NCBI GenBank assembly: GCA_028671895.1
Contig: CM053796.1
Coordinates: 34,718,860 to 34,782,859, forward strand
DNA length: 64,000 nucleotides
DNA from: Oenanthe sinensis
Taxonomy: Eukaryota; Streptophyta; Magnoliopsida; Apiales; Apiaceae
Direction of reading: 5' to 3'
The notes beneath the pieces were generated by a model. It saw only the letters and a list, made by a program, of their open reading frames with translations, ran no database searches and was not told where the DNA came from. Shown piece by piece: positions 47,014 to 57,965 of the stretch. Every line of letters starts with the position of its first letter. Within the stretch, counting starts at the first letter, position 1. A program made the translations under genes and the position numbers.

Positions 47014-49212
47014 TAATATTATTTCTTCCTTAATACATAACAGACCAAAATAAGTAAAATCATAGTCGTTAAATTGAAGAAATAGCGTAAATAACTAGAA
47101 AAAGAAAAAACACAGTGTATTAATTATAGGCTCACATCTAATACACGTACTTAAAAATCAAAAATAACTATTATTCCCTCCCGTTATTTTAGTTGTTTCT
47201 TTAAAAAATATTTTGGAACAAAATAGTTGTCATTTTATTGTTGATGGAGGAGTTTGGTAATAAAAAAAATTGAGGTTTGTGGTTAGAATAAAAATCTAGG
47301 ATGGTAGTTCTTGGCTTGAAAAGTAGTTGGAACGCATTGATTGATAAATACTGGGCCGATATTGTTTAGGTTTTTAGTTGGTTGGTAGGGTTTTCAACTT
47401 CCAATTAACTCTTAACAATATGCCTACGTTATAAACGGTCAAACTCATGTAATTTTTCGAGAGAAACCCACTTGAGAGAGGTCATCACGATGAAATTCAG
47501 TCACGAGACGATGGCCTGAAGCCCAACTAAAATCCAAGAATTTCATGAATTCGATTTTGACTCGATCAATTATGTCAAGGTTAAGCTTATTCATTATAGT
47601 ATTTTTCCGAAATTTATTTGTAGGTATAGTTATGACTCACCCCAAGCATGCGTCCTAATAAGTACAAGAACAAAGGTTCTTCCTTCCTTTATAACTAATG
47701 TTGACATCAAATTGTCACAGTGTGCATCCATATCAATTACATCACAAGACCTCTTCATAATATTTTTCAATTGAAATTAGGATTTTTCAAATATTTGTCA
47801 CCTCAATTTTGGGACCTTTCTGTATCCATCCAATAACATATGTATGGTTTAGAGTGTTTTTAAGTTTTCACCGCTACCACTACCTACCTATAACTAAATC
47901 ACAAACTCGACTTTTAACACTACAACATGTTTTGAAAATATTATTCATTTGTGATCAATTTTCGACTTTTATAGAATGCATAACATGCGATTTACACAAT
48001 TAACTCATTCCCCTTCCATTTTAGCTATTTCTGCTATTCTAATTTCGCTAATTTATCATCTGAATCACCATATTCATCATCATCTTCATTATCCACCCCA
48101 ATTAAATATATTGATTTTCTCTAAGGGCACTTATTGGAACGATGTCTTGATTTACCACACCTATAAGGTATAATATTTAAATCCTTTAGATTTGACACAA
48201 AGGTTAGATGTCTTTTATGGGATAGTAATTGTAGGACTTTCTATGGGATTTGATTATTTGTAGATGCATATATTCAACGAGGGTTTACGACACATTTTGT
48301 TTATATAATTATATACATTATCTTTATAAATTTATTTAATACTTTTCTATTTATGCTATTTTTCATTTGTTAACATCTATATTTTATGATCAAACAAATT
48401 TGATTGTCTATTTTCTATACAACACTAATTAACTTACATTATATTTTGTATAATTTAGTTATTAGTTTACCGATTATTAACTTTCAATTGTATTATATAT
48501 TTATTCAATATTTCATATTAGAATTAATATACAGTATAATCATTTTAACTATAAAGGTTTTCCTCAGATAATTCATTTGAGATGAAGACGGAAGTAATTA
48601 TTAGGGAGAAAAAATAAAAAAATATTATTATTATAAATAGGGTTAAACTAACTAATTGTGCGGAGAACTTGTATGTTCTATACTTAATCGAGTTACGGTA
48701 ATTTTGGATAGCATTGGTAGTTTTTTTTTTATCAAATTCGAGCAATTTCTAATCAAACGGAACAATTTTAATTATTGAACAGATTTTTTTCCCAAAATCA
48801 AGTTCGATAAACCGAACTTATCGAACAGAATCCAACTCAAATATTTATCAATTTGATTTTTTTACATTTTTATTTATTAATGATCTGAGCTTTTTATTAT
48901 CGAACTTAAACTCGAACAATTTCCTAAAAAACGAACAATATTTTTTAAACATACTTAATTATCAAAACTCAAATTTAATAATATATAAAACGAATTTTTC
49001 GAAATCGAACCCAATCGAACTCAACAAACTTGTGCTCCACTAAACCATTATCTATTTTCCACCTAACAAATTACAGTTCTCCACTAGCCAGTATCTATCA
49101 AACGGTGAGACACAATCACACAAGTGCTGCAATGTTTCATTTTGAGGGCCGTAATGATTGTACGTGAGAGTCATTTTCTTTTTATTTCCAAAACACCCTG
49201 CGTGTTGATGTT
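47014..49212. other. Intergenic, mostly unrecognised
   Basis: Another Stowaway-like left end (TTCCCTCCCGTTATTTTAG) at about 47174 lacks a right end. About 48760-49050 is rich in TCGAAC and CGAACTT words and may be an old hAT-like remnant. No gene could be supported; the plus-strand frames near 47809-48173 show no domain. Confidence 0.35.
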
Positions 49213-49295
49213 GGAAAAAAAAAAATCAGGATTCAAACACATCACACATCAGTTATTAACACAAGTCCACACTAGTTGAGCTAAAGACAATTCCA
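49213..49295 (-). repeat. tRNA-derived SINE head
   Basis: On the minus strand TTTAGCTCAACTAGTGTGG gives a polymerase III A box, and about 45 bases later GTTTGAATCCTG gives a B box followed by a T run. That layout is the 5' head of a tRNA-derived SINE rather than a functional tRNA, because no cloverleaf or acceptor stem forms. Confidence 0.55.
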
Positions 49296-49462
49296 ACAAT
49301 TGTATCCCAAAACAAATTTATATACTGAACTTGATTAAATATTTTGATAAAATAAAAAAATTAGAAGTAATTTTAATTGATAAAAAAATGTTAGAACTTA
49401 ATTAATTCTAAATAATAATTTAAACACATGAAATTAATAATAAATAAGGAAAATACTAGAGA

Positions 49463-50131
49463 TGTGATAACTCGAGTCAAATCTCGAGTATTTTTCAAAA
49501 ATCGGGTCAAGTCCCGATTTCTGAATCTGAAAAAAAGTCAAAGTAAACTAGCTCAAATGCATCAACTTAGGTAATCCACAAGTCCACCACAAACCCCCCA
49601 AAAGATCATGATTTGTTGGTACACTTAGTAGTATTACTCTTGCTTATATACTGAACAAATTATTTACTTATATATTGAACAAATTATCACAATCTACTCG
49701 ATGTGGGACTAGGGTATTACAAACTCCCCCACTTAAATTCATGAGTCATCGTCAGACCGAACACATAGTCCATAGGCCCAGCTTCGTGTCCCCACTTCCG
49801 GACCTCTGTCCATTGTGGGATAATACAACTAGCCTTCATGTCCCCACCTCCAGCAACTTGATGAATCAAGCTTTCGAGAGTAGGCTTTGAATACCATATG
49901 TGACAACCCGGGTCAAATCCCGAGTATTTTTCAAAAATTGAGTCAAGTCCCGACTTCCGAATCTAAAAAAACCCAAAGTAAACTAGCTCAAATGCATCAA
50001 CTTAGGTAATCCACAAGCTCATCACAGGCCTCCAAAAAATCATGATTTGTTGGTGCACTTAGTACTAGAACTCTTGCTTACATGCTAAACAAATTATCTC
50101 AATCTACTCTACGTGGGACTAAGGTGTTACA
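49463..50131 (-). mobile_element. TRIM retrotransposon, complete
   Basis: Two direct terminal repeats, 49463-49721 (259 bases) and 49899-50131 (233), flank 177 internal bases. Read on the minus strand each LTR begins TGTAA(C/T)AC and ends GT(T/A)(G/T)(T/A)CACA, starting TG and ending CA. Next to the 5' LTR, TGGTATTCAAAGC resembles the initiator-Met tRNA primer-binding site TGGTATCAGAGC. Before the 3' LTR lies the purine tract AAGTGGGGGAG. The flanks AGAGA and AGATA may be a 5-base target duplication with one change. The length difference comes from a doubled 22-base block in the left LTR. No gag or pol, hence a TRIM. Confidence 0.85.
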
Positions 50132-50595
50132 AGATATCCCAAAATATTTTTTAAAAAAATTCTTAAATGTTGCATATCTTGTTTTAATTGATTATAAAAA
50201 TAATAAATAAGATAGACCTTCCTGTATTCACATGAACCCTACCAATTAAAACATTCCATTTTACTACCTAATCGATCACTACCATGTCATTTGTAAAAAA
50301 AAATGGAAATTTTTTTGGGGTCCCTAGCACTATTTAATAATAAATAAATAAATAAATTCAAATTTATTGAAAATATTTAAAAAATTGAATTAATAATTAA
50401 TATATTTGACTTTAAATATTTCGTTGAAATTAAAACAAAGAATTCTTTTTACGAATGTAAATTATTTAAGAATGAATTCTTGACAACCCCCCCCCCCCCC
50501 CCCCCCCCAAATATTAAGACATATCAATGGATCGATTATTAACAAAATTCAAATATGCAAGTCGTGTTTTGCCAAGTGTCAACTAATGCAGTAAT
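50132..50595. other. AT-rich spacer with a C homopolymer
   Basis: Contains a run of 22 Cs at 50487-50508, otherwise AT-rich. No gene. Confidence 0.5.
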
Positions 50596-51332
50596 TAGGG
50601 GTAAATGAGTCGATACCCTCACGAATAGTTCGGTGTTCAGCTCGAAAAAAGTTCAGTTCGTTCGTGTTCGGTTCGATTTATAAACGATTTGAACATGAAC
50701 ACGATTCTTAGGTTCGGTTTATAAATGAGCTGAACTTGAGCAGAACATAGTTCGGTTCGAAAGTTCGCGAACAAGTTTGATTATTATGTTCATGAACATG
50801 TTTGTGAACATAGTTCGCGAACAAGTCCAATTATAATGTTCGTGAATATAGTTCGAAAGAAATTTGTTAAGCATGTTTGTGGACATTTACGAATTATGAT
50901 AATATATATAAATATATGTTAAGTATTTGTGTGTATATTAGTTTACAAATTAATTTACTATTTTTTGTACTCATTTATTTCTTAGATTTAAATTTCCTAA
51001 TTTTTATTAAATTATTAATTATCAAGTTTGTACTTTTTTGAACTTGGACTGAAAATGTGAGATTTTTTTTTTGTTAACTCATTATCTTGTTATTAGAATT
51101 TAAATTTATTTATTTTATTTGACATATATATGTTCATGAACACAAGTTCGTGAGACATATTCATGACTTATTCGTGAGTTGTTCGCGAACGTGTTCATGA
51201 ATACTGGTGAGCCAAAATCAAACAAAATATTAGGCTAGATATATAAGAGTTCATATTTGAATTCGAATAATTTTAAACAAACTGAATATGAACATCTTAA
51301 AGTTCGGTTCGGCTCGACTTATTTACCCCCTA
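50596..51332. mobile_element. Non-autonomous hAT-type element with GTTCG-rich ends
   Basis: The ends TAGGGGTAAATGAGTCGA and TCGACTTATTTACCCCCTA are inverted repeats. Subterminal regions are rich in GTTCGGTTCG, GTTCGCGAAC and GTTCATGAAC words. TAGGGGTAAAT termini with such arrays are typical of small plant hAT elements. The target duplication could not be read with certainty. 737 bases, no coding sequence. Confidence 0.75.
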
Positions 51333-51835
51333 TTAATACCAAAACAGGGAACTAATTAATCCATACAAAAATTGAATAGTACGCAATTAAGATACTTTTT
51401 TTACAATTTCACATAAATATATACATGATATTTTAATTTTACGTAGAATAATGATGTTATCGAAAAACTATCATGTAATGTCATCAAAATTATCCGAAAT
51501 TCAGTTGCTTTACAATTAAAATGCTAGTCCAATATGATGCATTGATGCATTGGAGTATATATATATAGCTTATGAACAAAATTTGTTAAGGTATACATCA
51601 ACCAGATCATGTCATACCAACTTGAAGATTTCATGGTCAATTTTTTAGGGAAAGTAACGAAAAACAGGTATATAAAGCAAGTAATTAAGCAACAACAATC
51701 CAGACAAACTTTAGCTACAAGTTTTTGGTACTAGATCGAACAAAAGAAAACCATTCCCAGATTCTCCCAAGAGAAAACTACTACTCATTTTACGTCTCTA
51801 AGATACTTAACTCTGCTTACCCTTTGCACTTATGC
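51333..51835. other. 3' flank of L1L copy 2
   Basis: From about 51480 the text follows the shared 3' flank of the array, including a plus-strand TATATAAA at 51669-51676 and CATTCCCAGATTCTCCCAAG just before the coding end. No separate gene. Confidence 0.5.
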
Positions 51836-53901
51836 TTAAGGATCAAACCAATTAGCAGCTCCAGCACCAGACGGTCCAGCATTGTGAGCATCATTCACAA
51901 AGCCTCCCATTGACGACGTCATAGCCCCTGGACGCGCATTATACGGTGCCATGTAGTACCGTGGTGCAAATGTGGGGACCCTCCTGGTCAGTGGCTCACC
52001 TTTAGCTTCACGGATGCGGTTCAGGTAAAAGTCGAGTGGCTCGATGTAGTTGTAAAACCCCAGATTGCTCATTGCCCAAAGCAGATCATCTGCAGTGATG
52101 GTCCTGCGGTGCTCGTTCTGGCACCGAAAGACTGCTTCACTTGTTATAAAGCTGATAAACTCAGACACACTTTCTTGCACTAGTTCTTTGGCATCATCAG
52201 AGATTTTGGCATAGTAAGGAATGCCTTTCTGCATAATGCGTGCCACATTTGCAATGGGCATGAACCGATCTTGTTCTCTCACGATGTATTCGTTTTCACC
52301 AGCTGCTGGATTATTGTCAATCCCCATATTTAACGTCCCTGTTGAAAGATATACAAACAGATATATAGCAGATGGTTGCGGATTACAACAGTAAATTATC
52401 CATATTTGTTGTAGTTCAAACATCTACTTGGTGAAAGTGAAAATTATGGACAGACAAATTAGATAAACTTTTTTTCCTTTCTCAAATCTCAAGTATAAAG
52501 ATATGAAGTTAACTAGCTAGCAAGTAACCAACTACGTACAGCCATGTATTTTATTCACACCAATTTGAAACTATTTATATTGAGATTCCATTTATTAATT
52601 AAATAGTTAGAAAAATTAAAAAAATTAAAATATCTTTTGCACTTTTTAAAAACATAAATATCCCTTTTAATTTACTAATTTTATTAAACAAACACTTAAC
52701 AAATATATTTTCTTAATGAATAATTTAAATCAAATAATCCAAGAACTTATGCAAGTTTAAAAAATAAATATGGGTAATCGAAAAGAAAATTTAATAAAAA
52801 AAAGTTATATAAATATAATCGATATGATTTTTGGTTAACAAAAATTAATTACCTTTGACTTGGAAACGCATAACTGTCCAAATATCTAGGGTACTAGGGC
52901 TAGTCCAAATATCTAGGGCTACTATCGACGCTTGGAATGCAGAAAAGACTGCGGACTAGACCAACAATTGTAAATTCTGAGTAGTTTGCTTTTTATATGT
53001 TGCTTAGAGAGAAGTATCGACTAACAAAAATTGCAATTTGTCATTATAATAAATAAATAATTTATATAGGGTTTTAAAGTTAATTTAATTTCTAATATGC
53101 AAATAAAGATTCATAAAGTGGTAATCTAAACATATATAATTAACCTTATAGACCGGTTTTCTTAAGAAAAACTAATGTATTAATTGATAATTAAAATTTT
53201 GAAATCCAATTGCAGATCAAAGAAGTCATAAACACCACAAAGTGATATTTTTTTTAGATTTACAACAAAAAATATGTGTTCAATAATATATAAGATAATT
53301 TGTACATATATAAATATTAGTTATACATTTATATTTATTTCTTTTTTGAATTAAAGTTATGCATATATATATATATATATATATCATCTACCTTCTCATA
53401 ACAGTGATCAAATAATTAAAAAATGGCCTAACCATAAGATCAAAGAGATATGAAATTTAAGAGATAGGGTACAAATTGCATGCATATATATAATCTGCTA
53501 CTACACTATTTATCAAATCAATAATCACACAATACAATCCTCATATATATATATATATGAATCAGATATTATCTTCGAACTTAAGCAATTCAACTTGCAA
53601 ACAATTAAGAAAATTAACTAAAAAAAACTTGCAAACTATTAAACTTTCCACACGTAGACAGAGAGGAACACACATATTACATATACGATACACATAAAAC
53701 ACACACATATATGGGTGTCTATGGGGGTGAGCATTAATTTATTGGCACAAAAAACAAAGAGATGGTAAAATGATAAGAAGCGTAGCTAGAGAGTGAGAAT
53801 GGGTGTGTGTGTGTATTACCAGAAGCAGGAATGGGCTGTTGTTGAGGATTCCTTTGATATCCCTGCTGAAAGCCTCTTTCTTGTTGATTTAATCCCTCCA
53901 T
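51836..53901 (-). CDS. L1L: LEC1-like NF-YB, array copy 2 (diverged)
   Basis: Exons 53901-53820 and 52338-51836 join in phase 1 to 194 aa. The N-terminus is MEGLNQQERGFQQGYQRNPQ. The B domain keeps REQDRFMPIANV, KISDDAKELVQES and TITADDLLWAMSNLGF, so it is still LEC1-type by the Asp in KISDD. It is the most changed copy: MRK in the first helix becomes MQK, NVIRL becomes NVARI, EQRKT becomes EHRRT, DDYIEPL becomes YNYIEPL, and the region after the histone fold is shorter. The frame and splice sites are intact. Its promoter has lost the RY/ABRE pair and holds inserted MITE sequence, so expression probably differs from copies 1 and 3. Confidence 0.85.
52339..53819. other. Intron of L1L copy 2
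   Basis: 1.48 kb, AT-rich, with (AT)n runs near 53361 and 53548. Its ends are collinear with the introns of copies 1 and 3 (for example AGTGATCAAATAATT near 53404). No gene inside. Confidence 0.6.
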
Positions 53902-54065
53902 CTCTCTCGATCTCTCTCTTTCTGAGAAGTGAGTACTGCCAAATGAACATGCAATAAGTAGAGAAAGTAGAGTGGAGTAAGTTCAAAATAAGACGTGGCA
54001 GGCATGATGAACAAGAAGACATCATAGGGAAATATTTACAAATCGGTCTTGTTTATCTCTTAGTC

Positions 54066-54672
54066 ATTTTATTACGATTTATTTCTTTTTTCCCAATTTT
54101 ACGCGAGCCACTTATTTTTGTACGTATTTGTAAATAATATTTTTTCAAGTTTTTAATTTTATATAAATTTAATTTGAATTTTATATTTTTATATAAAATA
54201 AAATAATTTTAAAAATATAAATAATTTTATCAAATACATTAAAAATATAAAGAATCCCATAAAATGAGACAGAGAGAGTAATAATTAATGTTATATATAT
54301 ACAAAGAGCATCTCCAACATTGCTCGTTTCTTTACTATATATAACTATATATCTAAATAAATATATAATATTAACTAATTATAATTTTCCTCGCCAAAAT
54401 TTTAATTTACTCCAACCGTGAGTGAAAGTAGCAAGCTAGCTATTTCATTACATTTTATTACTTTATTATAATTAAACTGAAAGGAAGTAAAGGACGGGCG
54501 GAAGAAGAAGTTGAAAAGGATGAGAAAACAGTACGTACAAATATGATATTGGCCAGCGAAAGATCCTAGCTACATATATAGCCCGGAAATTGCAACTAGC
54601 TATTGAAAAATTGAGCCATGTCAGCCGTTATGACTAGAATGTTATTTGTTGAGCAGCCTTGGATATGCTCCA
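54066..54672. mobile_element. MITE sequences inserted in the L1L copy 2 promoter
   Basis: Compared with copies 1 and 3, the promoter text is interrupted after TCATTTTATTA (about 54070) and resumes at CCAAAGGGAGTTACATTTGACTG (about 54677). Within the insert, 54307-54669 has inverted ends GAGCATCTCCAACATTGCTC and, reverse-complemented, GAGCATATCCAAGGCTGCTC, a MITE. The first part (about 54070-54295) looks like a decayed Stowaway ending in GAGACAGAGAGAGTA. Confidence 0.65.
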
Positions 54673-55564
54673 ACACCAAAGGGAGTTACATTTGACTGTT
54701 ACTCCAACAAAATTCATTGAATCAACCCCATCTACTGCATTCATTGTGTGTCTTATCTATGCATACAAACGTCCACCTGTAATTATTCAGTGTTTGTTAT
54801 GCGTTTTGGATTTTTACTTTCATCAATTTTGTAATTTCCTCGTAAATATAGTTGTATAAGATTTCTTAAATGTGTTAAACTTTTTATAAATTCATTCAAA
54901 CTAAACTAGCGATTTAAAGTTGAAAGTTTAGTTTAATTACTCAACTTTACTTTTAATTTTATGTGAACATAATTATAAGATTAAGTATTTATCTATTTTT
55001 GTGAGAATCAAAATTCATAATACTATAATATTATTTCGTCCTTGAATAAATAAATTAAAATTCAAGATAAATAATTATATCATAGTTTTTAAATTGAAGA
55101 AATTTTATATGACTAGAAAAAATTACACATTGTATTAATTATAGGCTTATAGCTGACGCATTTAATTAAAAATAAAAATAACCATTATAATTATTTCAAT
55201 TTTTTTATGAACATTCATCCAAGTAGATAAACAAAATAATACTCCCTTGGTCTTATTTTATATAACATTTTCAAAAAACTACACATATTAATAAAATATT
55301 AGCTAAATAATTTTTTTACTACTCTTATATATTTGCATTAAATTAAATTAAGTTGTTTATAAATATAAATTAACCAAACATTGACAATGGTGTTATAAGA
55401 CAAATATTGAAAAATCTTCAAAATATTTTTGTTTTTTAAAAAGAGAAAAATGAGTATTTTGAAACAAATTCTTTTTGTAAAACTACATTTAAAACAGAAT
55501 GAAAAATATTCTCTAATTAATTAGCTAAATTAAAATAGTGGTCACCATGTGACCAAAGCTACTA
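54673..55564. other. Upstream flank of L1L copy 2
   Basis: 54677-54900 is the array-wide promoter flank shared with 46380-46600. A Stowaway-like left end (TACTCCCTTGGTCTTATTTT) lies near 55242. No gene. Confidence 0.4.
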
Positions 55565-56206
55565 CGTGTGCATTTGGTTTGATTAAATGAAAACAAAATC
55601 GATTAATTAAAATAATTTCAATTCGGTTAATTAATCATAAATGAAAAAATAAAATAATAAATACAACACCGATCATATCAATTCATTTCCACTTTCATTT
55701 TTGCGGGATTTTAGGCGTTGTAATTTTAATTCGGTTTTTGGTAAGGATTTTTCAAAAATTTGATTATTTTATAAATCGGTTTTTAACCGTGGTTAATCGA
55801 TTTTTCAAAATATTATAAATAAAATAATAATTAATAATAGGTTAGTAGGTTACTACATAAAATTATTTTCTTTTTTATATATGACATAAAATATATAAAA
55901 TAATTATATTTATATAACACATAGATATATATAAATATTTTGTATATGTTTATTAAAATATGTATTATATAAGAATATAATATATTCATAATTATTTTAA
56001 TTTTATTTAATTTATTATTTACATGAAATTTAAATAAATTTCAGATTTTAATTTCAATTTTCGGTAATAACCGAAATTATAAATTCGGTACAATTTAAAT
56101 GACCAATTAAATTCAGTTCAATTTTTGTAACAAAATTTTATATATTTTGATTTCAATTAACCGAAAAAATTAAGTTTCAATTTCGGTTAACTGAACGCAC
56201 ACCACT
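55565..56206. mobile_element. Non-autonomous hAT-like element with CGGTTAA-rich ends
   Basis: The ends GTGTGCATTTGGTTTGAT and, reverse-complemented at the right, GTGTGCGTTCAGTTAACCGA are imperfect inverted repeats. Near both ends TTCGGTTAA-type and CGATTAA-type words recur. GTGTGCATTCGGTT-type termini are seen in Ac-like MITEs. No coding sequence; the target duplication is unclear (ACTAC occurs on both sides). Confidence 0.6.
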
Positions 56207-56631
56207 ACCTACCCTCATAATACTACTTCTACGTGTGGTTATTAAATGTTGTGATCCAATATTTAATTTGAAAAACTAATACTCTATACTCATTAAGGTA
56301 AATTTTAAAATAGTATAAAGTTGTGTTAAATTAGAAAAAAAGAATAATATAATTATTTCTCCTTTATTTTTTCAAGACAACAAAACATATATTCTCATAT
56401 TAATTAAGAAATGTTATCCAGCAATTCTAGCAATATTTTATTTATTAAACTCAGGTTCATTTTTTCATTAAAGGGATATGACAGTCCTAATGGTCCGATA
56501 CGTCCCCAAGCTTGTGTTTTAATGGATAGGTTCATTTTTTCATTGAATGTTGCAAGACGTTTTTCATCTTTTATACTATATGTCAGTATATATATTTGAA
56601 TATGATATGGTATAAAAATTAAGATATCAAC

Positions 56632-56814
56632 TTGAGAGAAATTAATCATCCCGCCTTTAAGAGAGATAAATGGAAAAAATTTGGCTTTAGATTTCCATCA
56701 TTTACGGAAGAGATACATAATGTAAGAATTGGTATTGCGATAGATGGTTTTGACAAAATGGAAAAAATATATAATGTGTGGCCGATAATAATTGTCGTTT
56801 ATTTGTATGTATAG
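56632..56814 (+). pseudogene. CACTA (TNP2-type) transposase fragment
   Basis: A short plus-strand frame reads REINHPAFKRDKWKKFGF and then EIHNVRIGIAIDGFDKMEK..YNVWPIIIVVY. The order NVR(L/I)G(L/I)..DGF followed by a Trp-Pro-(V/I)-I block is the start of the transposase domain of En/Spm-type TNP2 proteins. Only about 60 residues remain with no further domain, so this is a relic. The 150 acidic-coding bases after it may belong to it. Confidence 0.5.
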
Positions 56815-57965
56815 GAAAAAATTAACACAATGTTGAGGAGAAATACTATACAGATGAAGATAAGATGTCGGACAATGGGTATGATGATGGAAAAAAATAA
56901 TGAAGATGTGGAGATAGATGATGCTAATGGGAATGGGAGTGAAACAGATTTTAGCATTTAATTATCGAATTAAAATTTTATTATAATATTTGAACACGTT
57001 TATAACATGTGATTGGTTTACTAATTTTTAGTTATGTGGTTGGTGGCAATGGATTGATTTTTGGATGTTTTTGAACGTTTAAATTATGTAATTTTGATTT
57101 GGAGTTGAATTATGTGATATTGGATTGGATTTAATTATGTAATGTTTGATTGAATATAAATTTTGTAATCATGTGGTTAGTTTATGAATTAGTGTTTGAT
57201 AATATTTTGTGAGTGTTAGATGTTGATTAATATTTGGATAATGTTTGTAATGTTTCTGGCATGGACAATCTCTCTGTAAATTTGTTAATTTTTTTTAAAT
57301 ATCCAATAAAACCGACCGATTTAGTCTATAATTGACCATTTTACCATTGAAGTACCCAACACTTAATTTCATTGTCCCATGATATATATAATATAATATG
57401 TGAAAAATATTTAAATAATTTCAAAATTCACTATTAATACCAAAATAGCGAACCAATCCATACCAAAATTGAATAGTAGACTATTAAAATATTTATTTTT
57501 TCAAATTCACATAGATATATACATGATATTTCAATTTTACGTATAATGATGTTATCGAAAAACTATCTGCAATGTAATGTAATCAAAATTATCTGCAATT
57601 CAGTTGCATTACAATTAAAATGCTACAGTACTTATCTAATACACTTTCAATATGATGCGTTGGTGTGTTTTTCGACGTGCTATGAACTTAATTTTAACTC
57701 AATTGACATCTTGCTAGCTTATGAACAAAATTTGTTAATATATATCATCAACGAAATATCATACTAACTTGAAGATTAATGACCAATTTTTTAGGGGAAG
57801 TAAAGGGAAATAGGCATATTAAAGCAACAACAATCCACATAAACTTTAGCTACTAGTTACTATTACAAAAGAAAACCATTCCCATATTCTCCCAAGAGAA
57901 AACTACCATTAATTCATTTTACGTCTTTTAGATACTTAACTTTGCTTACCCTTTGCACCTTATGC
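56815..57965. other. Intergenic and 3' flank of L1L copy 3
   Basis: AT-rich to about 57590, then the shared L1L 3' flank. Here the plus-strand TATA-like motif of the other copies is changed to CATATTAAAG. Nothing else recognised. Confidence 0.45.

Noticed and set aside
47809..48173. Two overlapping plus-strand frames
   Set aside because: AT-rich, His/Ile/Thr-biased, no recognisable domain or promoter.
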